This document shows positions 25,740-33,762 of a stretch of DNA of 64,000 bases, piece by piece (within the stretch, counting starts at the first letter, position 1; every line of letters starts with the position of its first letter). The DNA is taken from the NCBI GenBank assembly GCA_002067405.1, contig MVRP01000002.1, positions 1 through 64,000 of the forward strand, given 5' to 3'. The DNA comes from Syntrophorhabdaceae bacterium PtaU1.Bin034 (GTDB lineage: Bacteria > Desulfobacterota_G > Syntrophorhabdia > Syntrophorhabdales > WCHB1-27). The notes under the pieces were generated by a model. The model was not told where the DNA came from and did not search any database. It saw nothing but the letters and a program-made list of their open reading frames with translations. The position numbers and the translations under genes are program-made.

Positions 25740-26944
25740 TTGCTTACACCCCTCAGCTTGGCCTCAGAGTCGATGAGAAAGACGGCTGACGAGGCGACCT
25801 TCTCTCCGGCTTTTATGCCGCTCACGATTTCGACAACGCCGTCGGCGCGGTATCCTGTTTTGACTTCCCGGGCAACGAAATTGTCCTCCCCCACGTCAAC
25901 GTACGCGAGCTGCCGCGTCCCGGTGTCGAGAATGGCGTTCTCCGGGACGGAGAGCCGGGAGCCAAGGTCCAGTTCCATTTCAACATTGGCGAACATCTGG
26001 GGCTTGAGGATCCCTTGAGGGTTGGGAATGACGAACCGAGCCTTTGCCGTCCTTGTCTGGCCGGAAAGGCTCGGGTAGATAAGGTCGACCTTGGACCGGA
26101 ACTCTTTGTGGGGATAGTAGCTCAAGGTGATCCGCGCGGGTTGCCCTTCGCGCACGAAGGGAAGCTCGTACTCATAGATGTCGGCCAGGATCCATACCGA
26201 AGAGAGATCGACGATATCCACGATCTTGTCGCCCGGACCGACCCGTGATCCCTTAACGACCGGTTTCTGATACACATATCCGTCCACGGGGCTCTTGACC
26301 GTCAGCGTCCTGATCGCCTTCCTGCTTGTTTCCAACTCCTTTACCATCTCTTCAGGAATTTCCCACAGGGCGAGCTTCTGCTTTACCACGTCCACCATGG
26401 GGTCAAGGTCGTAGATGGTAAGCCTTCCAACCTGGTTGAACCTGTCCCCCAGGCTGAATTCCATGGTCCTTGTGGTGCGAAGGCCGAGATTGGGCTTCCA
26501 TGTGATCAGGTTCAGATATTCGAGCTGGACAGATAGCAACTCAGGGCTGTAGATATCCGCAAGGGGCGCACCCTTTCTCACCCGCTTTCCCGTATAATCG
26601 GCATAAAGTCTCTCGATCCAGCCTTCCACCTTGATGCTCACCGTCGTGACCTTGCGTTCGTCGTACTCCACCCTGCCGGAAGTCCTGAGGGTCTTTTTGA
26701 TCGGCTTTACTGCAGCCTCGACCGTTCGTATCCCCATCATGTGCCGTTTCTCGGCCGGGATCTCCACGGTCGCCGGCTGATCGGTAGGGACGCCTGTTAC
26801 TTCGGGGCTCGTGTCCGCAGTCGTTGACGGTGTCTCTCCACGGGTGATGGCAGGCGGGGCGGCGTCCGTCCTGTGCCGTAATCCGAAATAGACCCCGATG
26901 GCGATCAGGACCAGAAAGAGACCGAGCACTGCTTTTGTTTTCAT
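25736..26944 (-). CDS. cusB: RND efflux periplasmic adaptor (CusB/HlyD family)
   Basis: The 402-residue protein has one membrane anchor (LGLFLVLIAIGVYFGL), then VEIPAEKRHMMGIRTVEAAV, the beginning of the CusB-type beta-barrel. The lipoyl domain follows with VEGWIERLYADYTGKRVRKG and VKSPVDGYVYQKPVVKGSRV, and an alpha-hairpin with SPELLSVQLEYLNL between them. Adaptors link the inner-membrane pump to an outer-membrane channel. It lies directly upstream of the pump and overlaps it. The Met-Met of HMMG resembles CusB copper-binding Met residues, but this is weak evidence for copper. Confidence 0.9.
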   Translation of the reverse strand: MKTKAVLGLFLVLIAIGVYFGLRHRTDAAPPAITRGETPSTTADTSPEVTGVPTDQPATVEIPAEKRHMMGIRTVEAAVKPIKKTLRTSGRVEYDERKVTTVSIKVEGWIERLYADYTGKRVRKGAPLADIYSPELLSVQLEYLNLITWKPNLGLRTTRTMEFSLGDRFNQVGRLTIYDLDPMVDVVKQKLALWEIPEEMVKELETSRKAIRTLTVKSPVDGYVYQKPVVKGSRVGPGDKIVDIVDLSSVWILADIYEYELPFVREGQPARITLSYYPHKEFRSKVDLIYPSLSGQTRTAKARFVIPNPQGILKPQMFANVEMELDLGSRLSVPENAILDTGTRQLAYVDVGEDNFVAREVKTGYRADGVVEIVSGIKAGEKVASSAVFLIDSEAKLRGVSK

Positions 26945-27118
26945 CAGAACCCCCCACGCACGTGCGATGTCTTGTCAGTTTGCATCATTATTGCCTTCGA
27001 GGATAGTTGCGCGATGTATTTCGGTCGGCCTGAAGCCGACAAGATCATTTCTTTTATGAGCCATAATTTCTGCCACCCGTTTTTTTTGTTCCGTCTTGTG
27101 TCTGCTCAGTTTTTCTCG

Positions 27119-27511
27119 TTACCTCACGTCGATGACGACCGTCATCCTGAGAAGCTTTCCTGCCACGATTCCCTTCACGATGATGTTCCATGGACCCCTC
27201 ATGATCAGGTCCATGGTTGCCGTATATTCCGACCCTTTCAATGGTGCGGGGACCGTATAGTTCATGGGCGGCATGCCGGGCATGGGCGGCATGAAATAGT
27301 TGATCGATACGACAGCATTGCTGACCGGTCTTCCCGAGGCATCTTTGATCTCCACCTTCACGTCATTCCTGCCAAGGACCGGAGGGTTACGGGTGAGGAC
27401 GGTACTCATGGAATACCCGTCTATTGTTCGCTTTATGACAAGGTCCCTTCCATGGGCCGGAGGGGCGAGGATCATCGTGCCGAGCAGCATGAAGAGAATT
27501 CCCAATTTCAT
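27119..27511 (-). CDS. YtkA/FixH-like exported protein
   Basis: The 130-residue protein has a signal peptide (LGILFMLLGTMILAPPAHG) and an immunoglobulin-like beta sandwich of the YtkA type: GRNDVKVEIKDASGRPVSNA, then a Met-rich turn MPPMPGMPPMNYTVPAPLKG, and GPWNIIVKGIVAGKLLRMTV. YtkA-like domains accompany copper proteins and adaptors, and the Met cluster would suit Cu(I). Its ATG overlaps the upstream membrane gene's stop by four bases. It is the last gene of the operon beginning at 31240. Confidence 0.78.
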   Translation of the reverse strand: MKLGILFMLLGTMILAPPAHGRDLVIKRTIDGYSMSTVLTRNPPVLGRNDVKVEIKDASGRPVSNAVVSINYFMPPMPGMPPMNYTVPAPLKGSEYTATMDLIMRGPWNIIVKGIVAGKLLRMTVVIDVR

Positions 27512-28509
27512 AAGACACCGAGAGTCAAATCCGCCGTCGCCATTTTCCATATCGAAATAGCCGCGAACAGGGCATAACAAGCCATGGAAAAAACGGCCAG
27601 GTGCCCGGTCATGGTGTGAATAATAAGGGCAAGACTTTTTATGTGCCGGAAAGGCTGAAGCAATCCTGCTCCTATGCCGCAGATAATGCCTCCCATAAGA
27701 GAGATGTAGAGCACGTAGCCTACGTAGCCGTACTCCTTCTTGAGTATGCAGAAAGGGCAGTGGTGACTCGGAAGTTCGTAAAAGTAGAGTGATACGAACG
27801 AGAGTAAAGAGGCCGCACCTATGGGGAATGCGGCGAAAGCGCAGAAGGCGAACAGCCAGCCGCCTTTCCTCTTTATGAGAAAGACGGAGCCGGTAATAAG
27901 GAGCAACGCGAGGGTGACCAGGGAAAAAGCCATCATCGGGCCATGGGGAAGGGCGGCCATATCCCCGGGTATCGAGCTTTTATCGGCGCTGAAAAGACTG
28001 CCGCAGCACGAGGTGATAATGTTGGGCCTCATGGCGAGGAAGTACCCGGCCTGCAGTATCGATCCGGCAAGCGCGAAAGGTACGATAACCAGAAGGAGGA
28101 TAAACTTCTTACGCTCAAGGGGGTAGTCGTATGCCCGGTTATCGGCGTGGTTCATCAGAAGCCACAGGCCGGCCAGGATACAGGTAATGATATTCAGAAC
28201 GAACGCCGGGTAACCGTAGCCGTTCACGTTGAGGGTGCCCGCCGCACACATGGCACCCACAAACCGGCTGTGCAGGTCCTCTGCAGTATAGACGAACAGG
28301 AAGAGGGAGATGATCTGGAGCATGAAGACCCACACAAGGAGGCTCGATATCAGGTACGTGCGCCTTTCCAGCACAAGCTGGCGATCGCTGCCGCTCGATA
28401 TATCCCATTGCCTCAGGATCGTGACGCCGAAGAAAGCAGCGTACAGGACCATTGCGCCCACAAGACCGGATGAGAGGAGAAGGGCAACGACGGCGGGCTG
28501 GACGATCAT
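27508..28509 (-). CDS. Eight-helix membrane protein with a Cys-x-x-Cys loop
   Basis: The 333-residue protein has about eight membrane segments, for example VVALLLSSGLVGAMVLYAA, LLVWVFMLQIISLFLFVY, LLLVIVPFALAGSILQAGYF and MTGHLAVFSMACYALFAAIS. A loop between helices 6 and 7 reads SHHCPFCILKKEYG, and another has SCCGS. The HCPFC motif resembles redox-active or metal-binding sites of membrane thiol proteins. I do not know the family. ATGA overlaps join it to both neighbours. The ATG at 28507-28509 was chosen because the upstream part of the open frame is Arg-rich and shadows the ATPase gene. Confidence 0.72.
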   Translation of the reverse strand: MIVQPAVVALLLSSGLVGAMVLYAAFFGVTILRQWDISSGSDRQLVLERRTYLISSLLVWVFMLQIISLFLFVYTAEDLHSRFVGAMCAAGTLNVNGYGYPAFVLNIITCILAGLWLLMNHADNRAYDYPLERKKFILLLVIVPFALAGSILQAGYFLAMRPNIITSCCGSLFSADKSSIPGDMAALPHGPMMAFSLVTLALLLITGSVFLIKRKGGWLFAFCAFAAFPIGAASLLSFVSLYFYELPSHHCPFCILKKEYGYVGYVLYISLMGGIICGIGAGLLQPFRHIKSLALIIHTMTGHLAVFSMACYALFAAISIWKMATADLTLGVL

Positions 28510-29249
28510 ACCGCGTGTCCGATGACCCTGCCGTTGCGGACCGTCACGATGTCGGAGACTACGGACGATTCGCACACGAGCGGATCGTGGCTGGCTATGA
28601 TAGCCGTCTTGCCCATGCCCTTGAGATCCGATACGATGAGCATGAATTCGTGCGATAGCGCCGTGTCCAGATGGGCCGTGGGTTCGTCGGCGATGATGAC
28701 GGGCGGATCGTTCATGAGCGCACGGGCAATGGCGATCCTCTGTGCTTCCCCGCCCGAGAGCCATTCGACCTTGGCCGATGCCCGGTGGGATATGGAAAGG
28801 GTTTCCATGATGTCTATAGCCCTCTTTCTCATGACGCCGAGGGGCTCCCCGAGCGGGTAGGCAGGGAGCATCACATTTTCGAGGGCCGAGAGACCTCTCA
28901 CGAGATGGAACTGCTGAAAGACAAAGCCGAAGGTCTTTCTCCGTATCCCGGTAAGGAAGCGCTCGGGCAGGCTCGTTACTTCGAGATCGGACGGCTCCCC
29001 GTTTTCCGGTGCACCGCTGCCAAAGGGGAAGCCCGGTATGCCTCCGTTGAGACGAAGCTTGATGCGTCCCGATGTGGGCCTAACCATGCAGCCGATCAGG
29101 GAGAGAAGGGTGGTCTTTCCCGACCCGCTCGGCCCTTGCAGCACCGTGACGCGATTCTCCTGAAGAGTCAGGTTCACACCGTCGACTGCCGTATACTCGT
29201 TCGGCTGTTCCATGTTGAAGGTCTTCTTCACGTTTGCCAGATGGATCAT
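28506..29249 (-). CDS. ABC transporter ATPase of LolD/MacB type
   Basis: The 247-residue protein has Walker A GPSGSGKTT (residues 39-47), a Q-loop FVFQQFHLVRGLSALENV, signature LSGGEAQRIA (164-173), Walker B VIIADEPTAHLD (184-195) and the switch His in IIASHDP. The pattern TVLQGPSGSGKTTLLSLIG and EPTAHLD belongs to the group that powers FtsX-type permeases such as MacB and LolCDE. An insert of about 35 residues (65-100) after Walker A is unusual. It overlaps the next gene and starts two bases after the permease stop. Confidence 0.92.
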   Translation of the reverse strand: MIHLANVKKTFNMEQPNEYTAVDGVNLTLQENRVTVLQGPSGSGKTTLLSLIGCMVRPTSGRIKLRLNGGIPGFPFGSGAPENGEPSDLEVTSLPERFLTGIRRKTFGFVFQQFHLVRGLSALENVMLPAYPLGEPLGVMRKRAIDIMETLSISHRASAKVEWLSGGEAQRIAIARALMNDPPVIIADEPTAHLDTALSHEFMLIVSDLKGMGKTAIIASHDPLVCESSVVSDIVTVRNGRVIGHAV

Positions 29250-29251
29250 GA

Positions 29252-30382
29252 TCACGCTCTCATTACGGAATCCGGGTCTACGATGGATGCCCGCCAGGAA
29301 GGGACGATGGTCGCAACGATATAGGGAACGACCGTGAGAAGAAAGAGTATCGCGATCTCGTAGGTGTTGATGAAGGGGCTGAGCCTGAAATCGGGGTACA
29401 GGACCGACCAGCCTTTCAATGCCTGATTGAAAAGAGGCGCGGAGGCGAAAAAGACGTAGATATAGGCGATAACGGTGCCAAAGAGAAAGGCGGTCAATGA
29501 AATAGATATGGCTTCCCATGCCTTCATCAGAATCACGTCACCCGTCTCCCAGCCTATGGCCTTCAGCACACCTATCTCTCTCCGTTCCTCCGCACTCAGC
29601 CCCGACGCCTTCTCGAAAGCGAAGATCACGAAGGAGAGCAGGCCGACTGCGAGAATGACGACTATCATCCCGCTTCGCCAGTCAAAGACGGCATCGTAGG
29701 TTCTCGCAATCTCGTCCCGAAGGATGGGCCTGGTGTCGGGAAAAGCAACCGCTATCTTTCCTGCGACCGTGGCCGCCTCCCGGGGATTCCTTACCTGCAC
29801 GACCAGGTCGGTGGCCAGCCCCTTATCGATGCCGAAGAAGGCGCGGAAATCCTCTGGAGAAACGAGAATGAGATCGGCAGCAACAAGCTCGGTGGAGGCA
29901 GGGAGGACCTCTTTCACCTCGAAGCTGAACATGCTTCCGTCATGGCTGCGCAATACGAGCGCATCCCCTTCGGCAATATGAAGGGTCCTCGAGACGCCGG
30001 CGCCAAGGGCGGCGCTTCCCTCCTGAAGGCGCGGTTCTTCGCGAGTCATGACTGTATAGTTGGCGCCGTCCATGAAATAGTATCCCCACAGCCGTTCCTT
30101 CACGGAGACTACTCCCCTGATGGTTAGAATACGTTCTCCGTAGCCGGTGGGTATCATGTCGTGCCTGCCCATGACCTGACGCTGGACGACTATCTCGGGG
30201 GCTTCCTCGAGGACCGTCCGGGCTTCGTTCTTCAATGCCCCTGTGAAGAAAGAGACCGAAGCGAGAAGCATTACCACGCACGTGTAGACAACGAGGAGGG
30301 CGAGGTTTTTTCCTCTCCGCCTGTTCAAACCGGCCAGGGTGAAGTTAATGATGTTCCGCTGCCTGTCAATCCACCTTTTCAT
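29252..30382 (-). CDS. FtsX/MacB-type ABC permease
   Basis: The 376-residue protein has an N-terminal membrane helix (NLALLVVYTCVVMLLASVSF), a periplasmic MacB-like domain, and three C-terminal helices, including MIVVILAVGLLSFVIFAFEK and IAILFLLTVVPYIVATIVPS. RREIGVLKAIGWETGDVILM between helices is the coupling motif that contacts the ATPase in FtsX-type permeases. These systems do not simply transport; many extract or move periplasmic substrates. The upstream NosL gene suggests a metal-centre or cuproprotein role, but this is inference. Confidence 0.88.
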   Translation of the reverse strand: MKRWIDRQRNIINFTLAGLNRRRGKNLALLVVYTCVVMLLASVSFFTGALKNEARTVLEEAPEIVVQRQVMGRHDMIPTGYGERILTIRGVVSVKERLWGYYFMDGANYTVMTREEPRLQEGSAALGAGVSRTLHIAEGDALVLRSHDGSMFSFEVKEVLPASTELVAADLILVSPEDFRAFFGIDKGLATDLVVQVRNPREAATVAGKIAVAFPDTRPILRDEIARTYDAVFDWRSGMIVVILAVGLLSFVIFAFEKASGLSAEERREIGVLKAIGWETGDVILMKAWEAISISLTAFLFGTVIAYIYVFFASAPLFNQALKGWSVLYPDFRLSPFINTYEIAILFLLTVVPYIVATIVPSWRASIVDPDSVMRA

Positions 30383-30719
30383 GCGAAAACCTTATCTTTT
30401 TAGGTGGCAGGGCGAACGAGCCGGCAGGGAAGTGCTCCAGGGACAGGGGGTGGTCCTGGAAGGCGGAATGGAGATCGGCCTGCGATAAATGGCGTGTGTA
30501 CCGCGCTTCGGTAAAGAGACAAAGGTCGGTAAGCAAAAGGCCTCTCACTGCGGCCGTTCCAGCCTCCCTGTGGGCACGGCTCAAATTGTTCCGGAGGCAT
30601 GCATCGAGAAACAGGAGCCCCAGGAGAAGGGACCCGAGCCCGAGACCGAGGACGAGAAGGTCTGCCCTCCTGACCTGTCCGCGCCCTTTCACCATACTGA
30701 TCCGGGCGCTTCTCTTCAT
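30366..30719 (-). CDS. Single-helix membrane protein of the NosL operon
   Basis: A 117-residue protein with one membrane segment (LLVLGLGLGSLLLGLLFLDA, residues about 20-42) preceded by Arg/Lys and followed by a periplasmic domain rich in His and Leu (ARYTRHLSQADLHSAFQDHP). It overlaps the permease gene by 17 bases and the NosL gene by a few, so the operon is tightly packed. I do not recognise a family; the His residues could be metal ligands. Confidence 0.6.
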   Translation of the reverse strand: MKRSARISMVKGRGQVRRADLLVLGLGLGSLLLGLLFLDACLRNNLSRAHREAGTAAVRGLLLTDLCLFTEARYTRHLSQADLHSAFQDHPLSLEHFPAGSFALPPKKIRFSHEKVD

Positions 30720-31240
30720 GAATCGAGTTCCTTCAAGAATGCCTGGGTAACTTCATTGAACCTCAGGATCCGTTTCCCCCGGTGATCCTTGAAAAATTCT
30801 TCGGCGTCGGACCGCTTTTTGAACGGCACCGGTTCCCTGCCCATCGGTCCGTAGACATCGCTTCCAACTACATAAAACGCCTCCCTGCCGTCAGTTGGGG
30901 TGAGGGAGTAATAGTCCGTAACCCTTATCCCGACGACATCAGAGGTGTTACGCGATCGCCCGTACCGTCTGGAGTCGAGATAGTACTTGAACATATCCTT
31001 TGCGCCGTCAAAGAAGACCCGGGATTTGTCGCGAAAAAGCATTACGGCCGTCCAGTCGGGGTATTTGGCCACGAACATGCCGCACACAGGACATTTGTCC
31101 CGGCTGGAGGGCTGAAGCACATCTGGTTCGGCCGAAGCTGCTGACGAAAGGCATATGCAGAAGGTGACGAGAATGACAAGAAAGATCTGACCGAGGGGTC
31201 TTTGATGAACCTGCCTGCCGTTTGGCGACGATCCTTTCAT
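30716..31240 (-). CDS. NosL-like exported copper-binding protein
   Basis: The 174-residue protein has a signal peptide (FLVILVTFCICLSSAASA) and the NosL signature RDKCPVCGMFVAKYPDWTAV (Cys50, Cys53), then FFDGAKDMFKYYLD and AFYVVGSDVYGPMGREPVPF. NosL proteins bind Cu(I) and were first found with nitrous oxide reductase; here no nosZ is visible. It is the first gene of a six-gene minus operon ending with a YtkA-like protein and followed by the RND pump. No lipobox Cys is present. Confidence 0.88.
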   Translation of the reverse strand: MKGSSPNGRQVHQRPLGQIFLVILVTFCICLSSAASAEPDVLQPSSRDKCPVCGMFVAKYPDWTAVMLFRDKSRVFFDGAKDMFKYYLDSRRYGRSRNTSDVVGIRVTDYYSLTPTDGREAFYVVGSDVYGPMGREPVPFKKRSDAEEFFKDHRGKRILRFNEVTQAFLKELDS

Positions 31241-31485
31241 ATATGCAGCCTCCCTTCCTTCGAGATTCCCGAAATAAATGTGCGTGATCTTGCTTCACCG
31301 GAAGATAATACGCGGGAGACCCTGATGCACGCGTTGTTCGCACGAATTTTTTGCCCAAAGTCCAGAATGCCGGTTTGTCACAAAAAACACTACAACACAA
31401 TTGTCGTTTTCGCGACGGTCCGCGACGGCTCCGACCATTACCATCAAGAGAGTATCCAAAGTACTCGTAACAGAGAGGCTAGAGG
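31241..31485. other. Divergent promoter region
   Basis: This 245-base space separates the leftward NosL operon from the rightward kinase gene. It contains AT-rich stretches and, near 31400-31440, a repeated CGACGG(T)CCGCGACGG pattern. I cannot assign defined promoter boxes. Confidence 0.35.
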
Positions 31486-32205
31486 ATGCCGAACCGGCAT
31501 ATGCAGGAAATCAGGGAGCAGGAGCGGGCCTCGCTGTCGCGCGAGCTTCACGATGAATTGGGGCAGGCGCTGTGTGTCGCAAGGATGGACCTGCGATGGA
31601 TAGAGAAAAGGCTGCCAAAGGAGTTGAGCCACATTATGGAGAGAATAGGGAAACTCGTCGACACGGTCGACAACGCCATCGCTGCTGTCCAGAATATCTC
31701 AACTGCCCTGAGACATCCGGCGCCGGCGCACCCCGGTCTTTGCGAATCCATCCGGCGCCTCGCGAAGAGCTTCGAAGAGAGCACGGAAATCGAGTGCGAG
31801 ATCATCACTGAGCCGAAAACGATCGCCATGGAGGAAGAGATTTGCGGTCATGTCTTCGGGATCTTTCGGGAAGCGCTCACTAACATCGCCCGCCACGCAC
31901 GGGCAAAAAAGGTTACGGTTCGGGCCAGGAGACAGACGAACGAATTCCTCATGGTATTGTCGGACGACGGGAGGGGGATCAGGAAACACGAGATCACCGA
32001 TCCCCGGTCTCTTGGATTGATAGGCATGGGTGAACGGGCAGGCGCGATAGGGGCACAATTGACCATTGCCGGAGTTCCGGGAAAAGGTACAACGGTTACC
32101 CTCACCGTTCCATTGAAACAACCGGACGTGAAATCGCGGGTAGAGGGACTATTGAGAAAAGATAGCGACAGGAGAACAATCGATGCTTCGTGTTATTATC
32201 GCTGA
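31486..32205 (+). CDS. Cytoplasmic NarL-type sensor histidine kinase without sensor domain
   Basis: The 239-residue protein is only a HisKA_3 phosphoacceptor domain and an ATPase domain. REQERASLSRELHDELGQAL holds His22, and FREALTNIARHARAK is the N-box, with SDDGRGI and LGLIGMGERA as G boxes. Family kinases phosphorylate LuxR/NarL regulators. There is no input domain, so the signal must come from a partner or the N-terminus has been lost. The regulator gene overlaps it by 23 bases. An ATG 15 bases later is also a possible start. Confidence 0.88.
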   Translation: MPNRHMQEIREQERASLSRELHDELGQALCVARMDLRWIEKRLPKELSHIMERIGKLVDTVDNAIAAVQNISTALRHPAPAHPGLCESIRRLAKSFEESTEIECEIITEPKTIAMEEEICGHVFGIFREALTNIARHARAKKVTVRARRQTNEFLMVLSDDGRGIRKHEITDPRSLGLIGMGERAGAIGAQLTIAGVPGKGTTVTLTVPLKQPDVKSRVEGLLRKDSDRRTIDASCYYR

Positions 32206-32815
32206 CGACCACCCGATAGTGCTTAGAGGTTTAGGGGAAGTCATACTGGAGGCCTTTCAGGATGCGGTCATTGACGAGGCCTCCACCGCTGAGAAGACGA
32301 TCAGCATGATCAAGGAAAACGATTACGACCTCGTTGTTCTCGATATTGCCCTTCCTGACAACCACGGTCTTGAAGTACTGATGGAAATCAAGAAACATAA
32401 ACGGGATTTGCCGGTTCTTATTCTGAGTATGTATCCCGAAGAACAATACGCGGTGCAGGCAATCAAGGCCGGGAGTCATGGCTACGTGAGTAAGCGAAGC
32501 GCTTCCGATGAGCTTGTGCTGGCAGTTCGCAAGATCCTGGCGGGGAAGAGATACATCAGCCCGGCTTTCGCAGAGGAAATGTTGTTCAACGCCGAATTGG
32601 ATGCTGAGAAGAGAGGACATGAACGGCTCTCGAAGCGAGAATTTCAGATTGCATGTATGATCGGCAAAGGGAAGACTATCAAGGAAATCAGTCAGGCGCT
32701 GCAGTTGAGCGTGAACACCGTGAGGACTTACCGGGTGCGAATTCTGAGGAAGATAGGCGCCAAAGGCACCAATGACCTCATCCGCTATACGGTAAAGCAC
32801 GGCCTGGTAGAGTAG
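32183..32815 (+). CDS. NarL/LuxR-type response regulator
   Basis: The 210-residue protein has a receiver domain with ADDHPIV, phospho-acceptor Asp54 in VVLDIALPD and Lys in GYVSKRS, then a LuxR HTH at the end (LSKREFQIACMIGKGKTIKE, then LSVNTVRTYRVRILRKIG). It begins inside the kinase gene, so the pair is translationally linked. AGGAG precedes its ATG. A paralogue of the same length follows 187 bases later. Confidence 0.93.
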   Translation: MLRVIIADDHPIVLRGLGEVILEAFQDAVIDEASTAEKTISMIKENDYDLVVLDIALPDNHGLEVLMEIKKHKRDLPVLILSMYPEEQYAVQAIKAGSHGYVSKRSASDELVLAVRKILAGKRYISPAFAEEMLFNAELDAEKRGHERLSKREFQIACMIGKGKTIKEISQALQLSVNTVRTYRVRILRKIGAKGTNDLIRYTVKHGLVE

Positions 32816-33002
32816 CAGCAAAGGACCTGGCCACTTTTTTCTGTTTCATAAACACCGCACAACTATCCCATCCTTGCGGCATCACCATGAGGTATACGGA
32901 TTCGCCAAAATTTCCTGCAAAGGGGAGAAGCAACAATTATATTTCCTGATAAAATGTAAATTACGAAATTCCCATGTCACGCGCTGAAAGAGGAGACTTA
33001 TT

Positions 33003-33635
33003 ATGCTTCGTGTCATTATCGCCGATGACCACCCCGTTGTGTTGATAGGCCTCAGGGAAATCATCAAGGATAGCTTTCACGACGTTACCGTCGACGAGAC
33101 CCGCAGAGGATATGAGGCTATCAGCAGGATTCAGAACAATCGGTACGACGCTGCAATTCTCGATATCGCACTGCCGGACATCAGCGGTCTTGACGCGGTA
33201 AGAGAGATCAAGAAGAGAAAGCCGAAACTTCCGGTCCTTGTCATGAGCATGCATCCCGATGAGCATTACGCCCTGCGTGCTATAAGGGCGGGAGGACAAG
33301 GCTACGTGTCAAAAAGAAGCTCCGTAAGTGAATTTGTGCAGGCCCTGCAGAAGATTCTGGCCGGTAAAAGGTATGTGAACCCCACATTCGCCGAACAGGT
33401 GCTGTTCGAGGTGGAGTCGGATGCCGAAAGGCCGCCTCATGAGAGACTGTCTAATCGAGAGCTGCAGGTGGCGTGCATGATCGGCAGGGGAAAGACGATC
33501 AAACAAATCACCGAGGAGCTCCACCTCAGCATGAATACGATCAGAACATATCGCGCAAGGGTCATGGAGAAGATGGGTGTCAAGGCAACCAGCGAACTTA
33601 TCCGTTATGCCATGAAGCATTCCCTTGTCGAATAG
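33003..33635 (+). CDS. NarL/LuxR-type response regulator, paralogue of the preceding one
   Basis: Also 210 residues, with the same layout: ADDHPVV, Asp54 in AILDIALPD, GYVSKRS, and a LuxR HTH with ACMIGRGKTIKQITEEL, LSMNTIRTYRARVMEKMG. The two regulators start with the same seven residues and both end in KH(G/S)LVE, so they come from a duplication. The single kinase upstream could serve both. GAGGAGA precedes the ATG. The stem-loop after it is shared with the opposed oxidase gene. Confidence 0.92.
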   Translation: MLRVIIADDHPVVLIGLREIIKDSFHDVTVDETRRGYEAISRIQNNRYDAAILDIALPDISGLDAVREIKKRKPKLPVLVMSMHPDEHYALRAIRAGGQGYVSKRSSVSEFVQALQKILAGKRYVNPTFAEQVLFEVESDAERPPHERLSNRELQVACMIGRGKTIKQITEELHLSMNTIRTYRARVMEKMGVKATSELIRYAMKHSLVE

Positions 33636-33701
33636 GTTCGCTGTCTGATGACATTCGTTTAACATTCGTTCACCAGTATCAAATTTTGCAGCAAAAAGAA
33701 A

Positions 33702-33736
33702 GGATGGGCGGAGACACTTGCTGTCCCCGCCCATCC
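33702..33736 (-). terminator. Terminator for the multicopper oxidase gene (possibly bidirectional)
   Basis: Fifteen-base arms (33702-33716 and 33722-33736, one mismatch) close a five-base loop. On the minus strand the stem is followed by TTTCTTTTT, a good intrinsic terminator for the gene ending at 33763. On the plus strand it lies 67 bases after the regulator stop. Confidence 0.75.
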
Positions 33737-33762
33737 ATCCGATGGTACGCTATTTTATATCA

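Noticed and set aside
24132..26018. A 628-codon plus-strand open frame
   Set aside because: It lies antisense to the RND pump, is rich in Asp, His and Arg, and has no family motif; the minus-strand pump is unambiguous.
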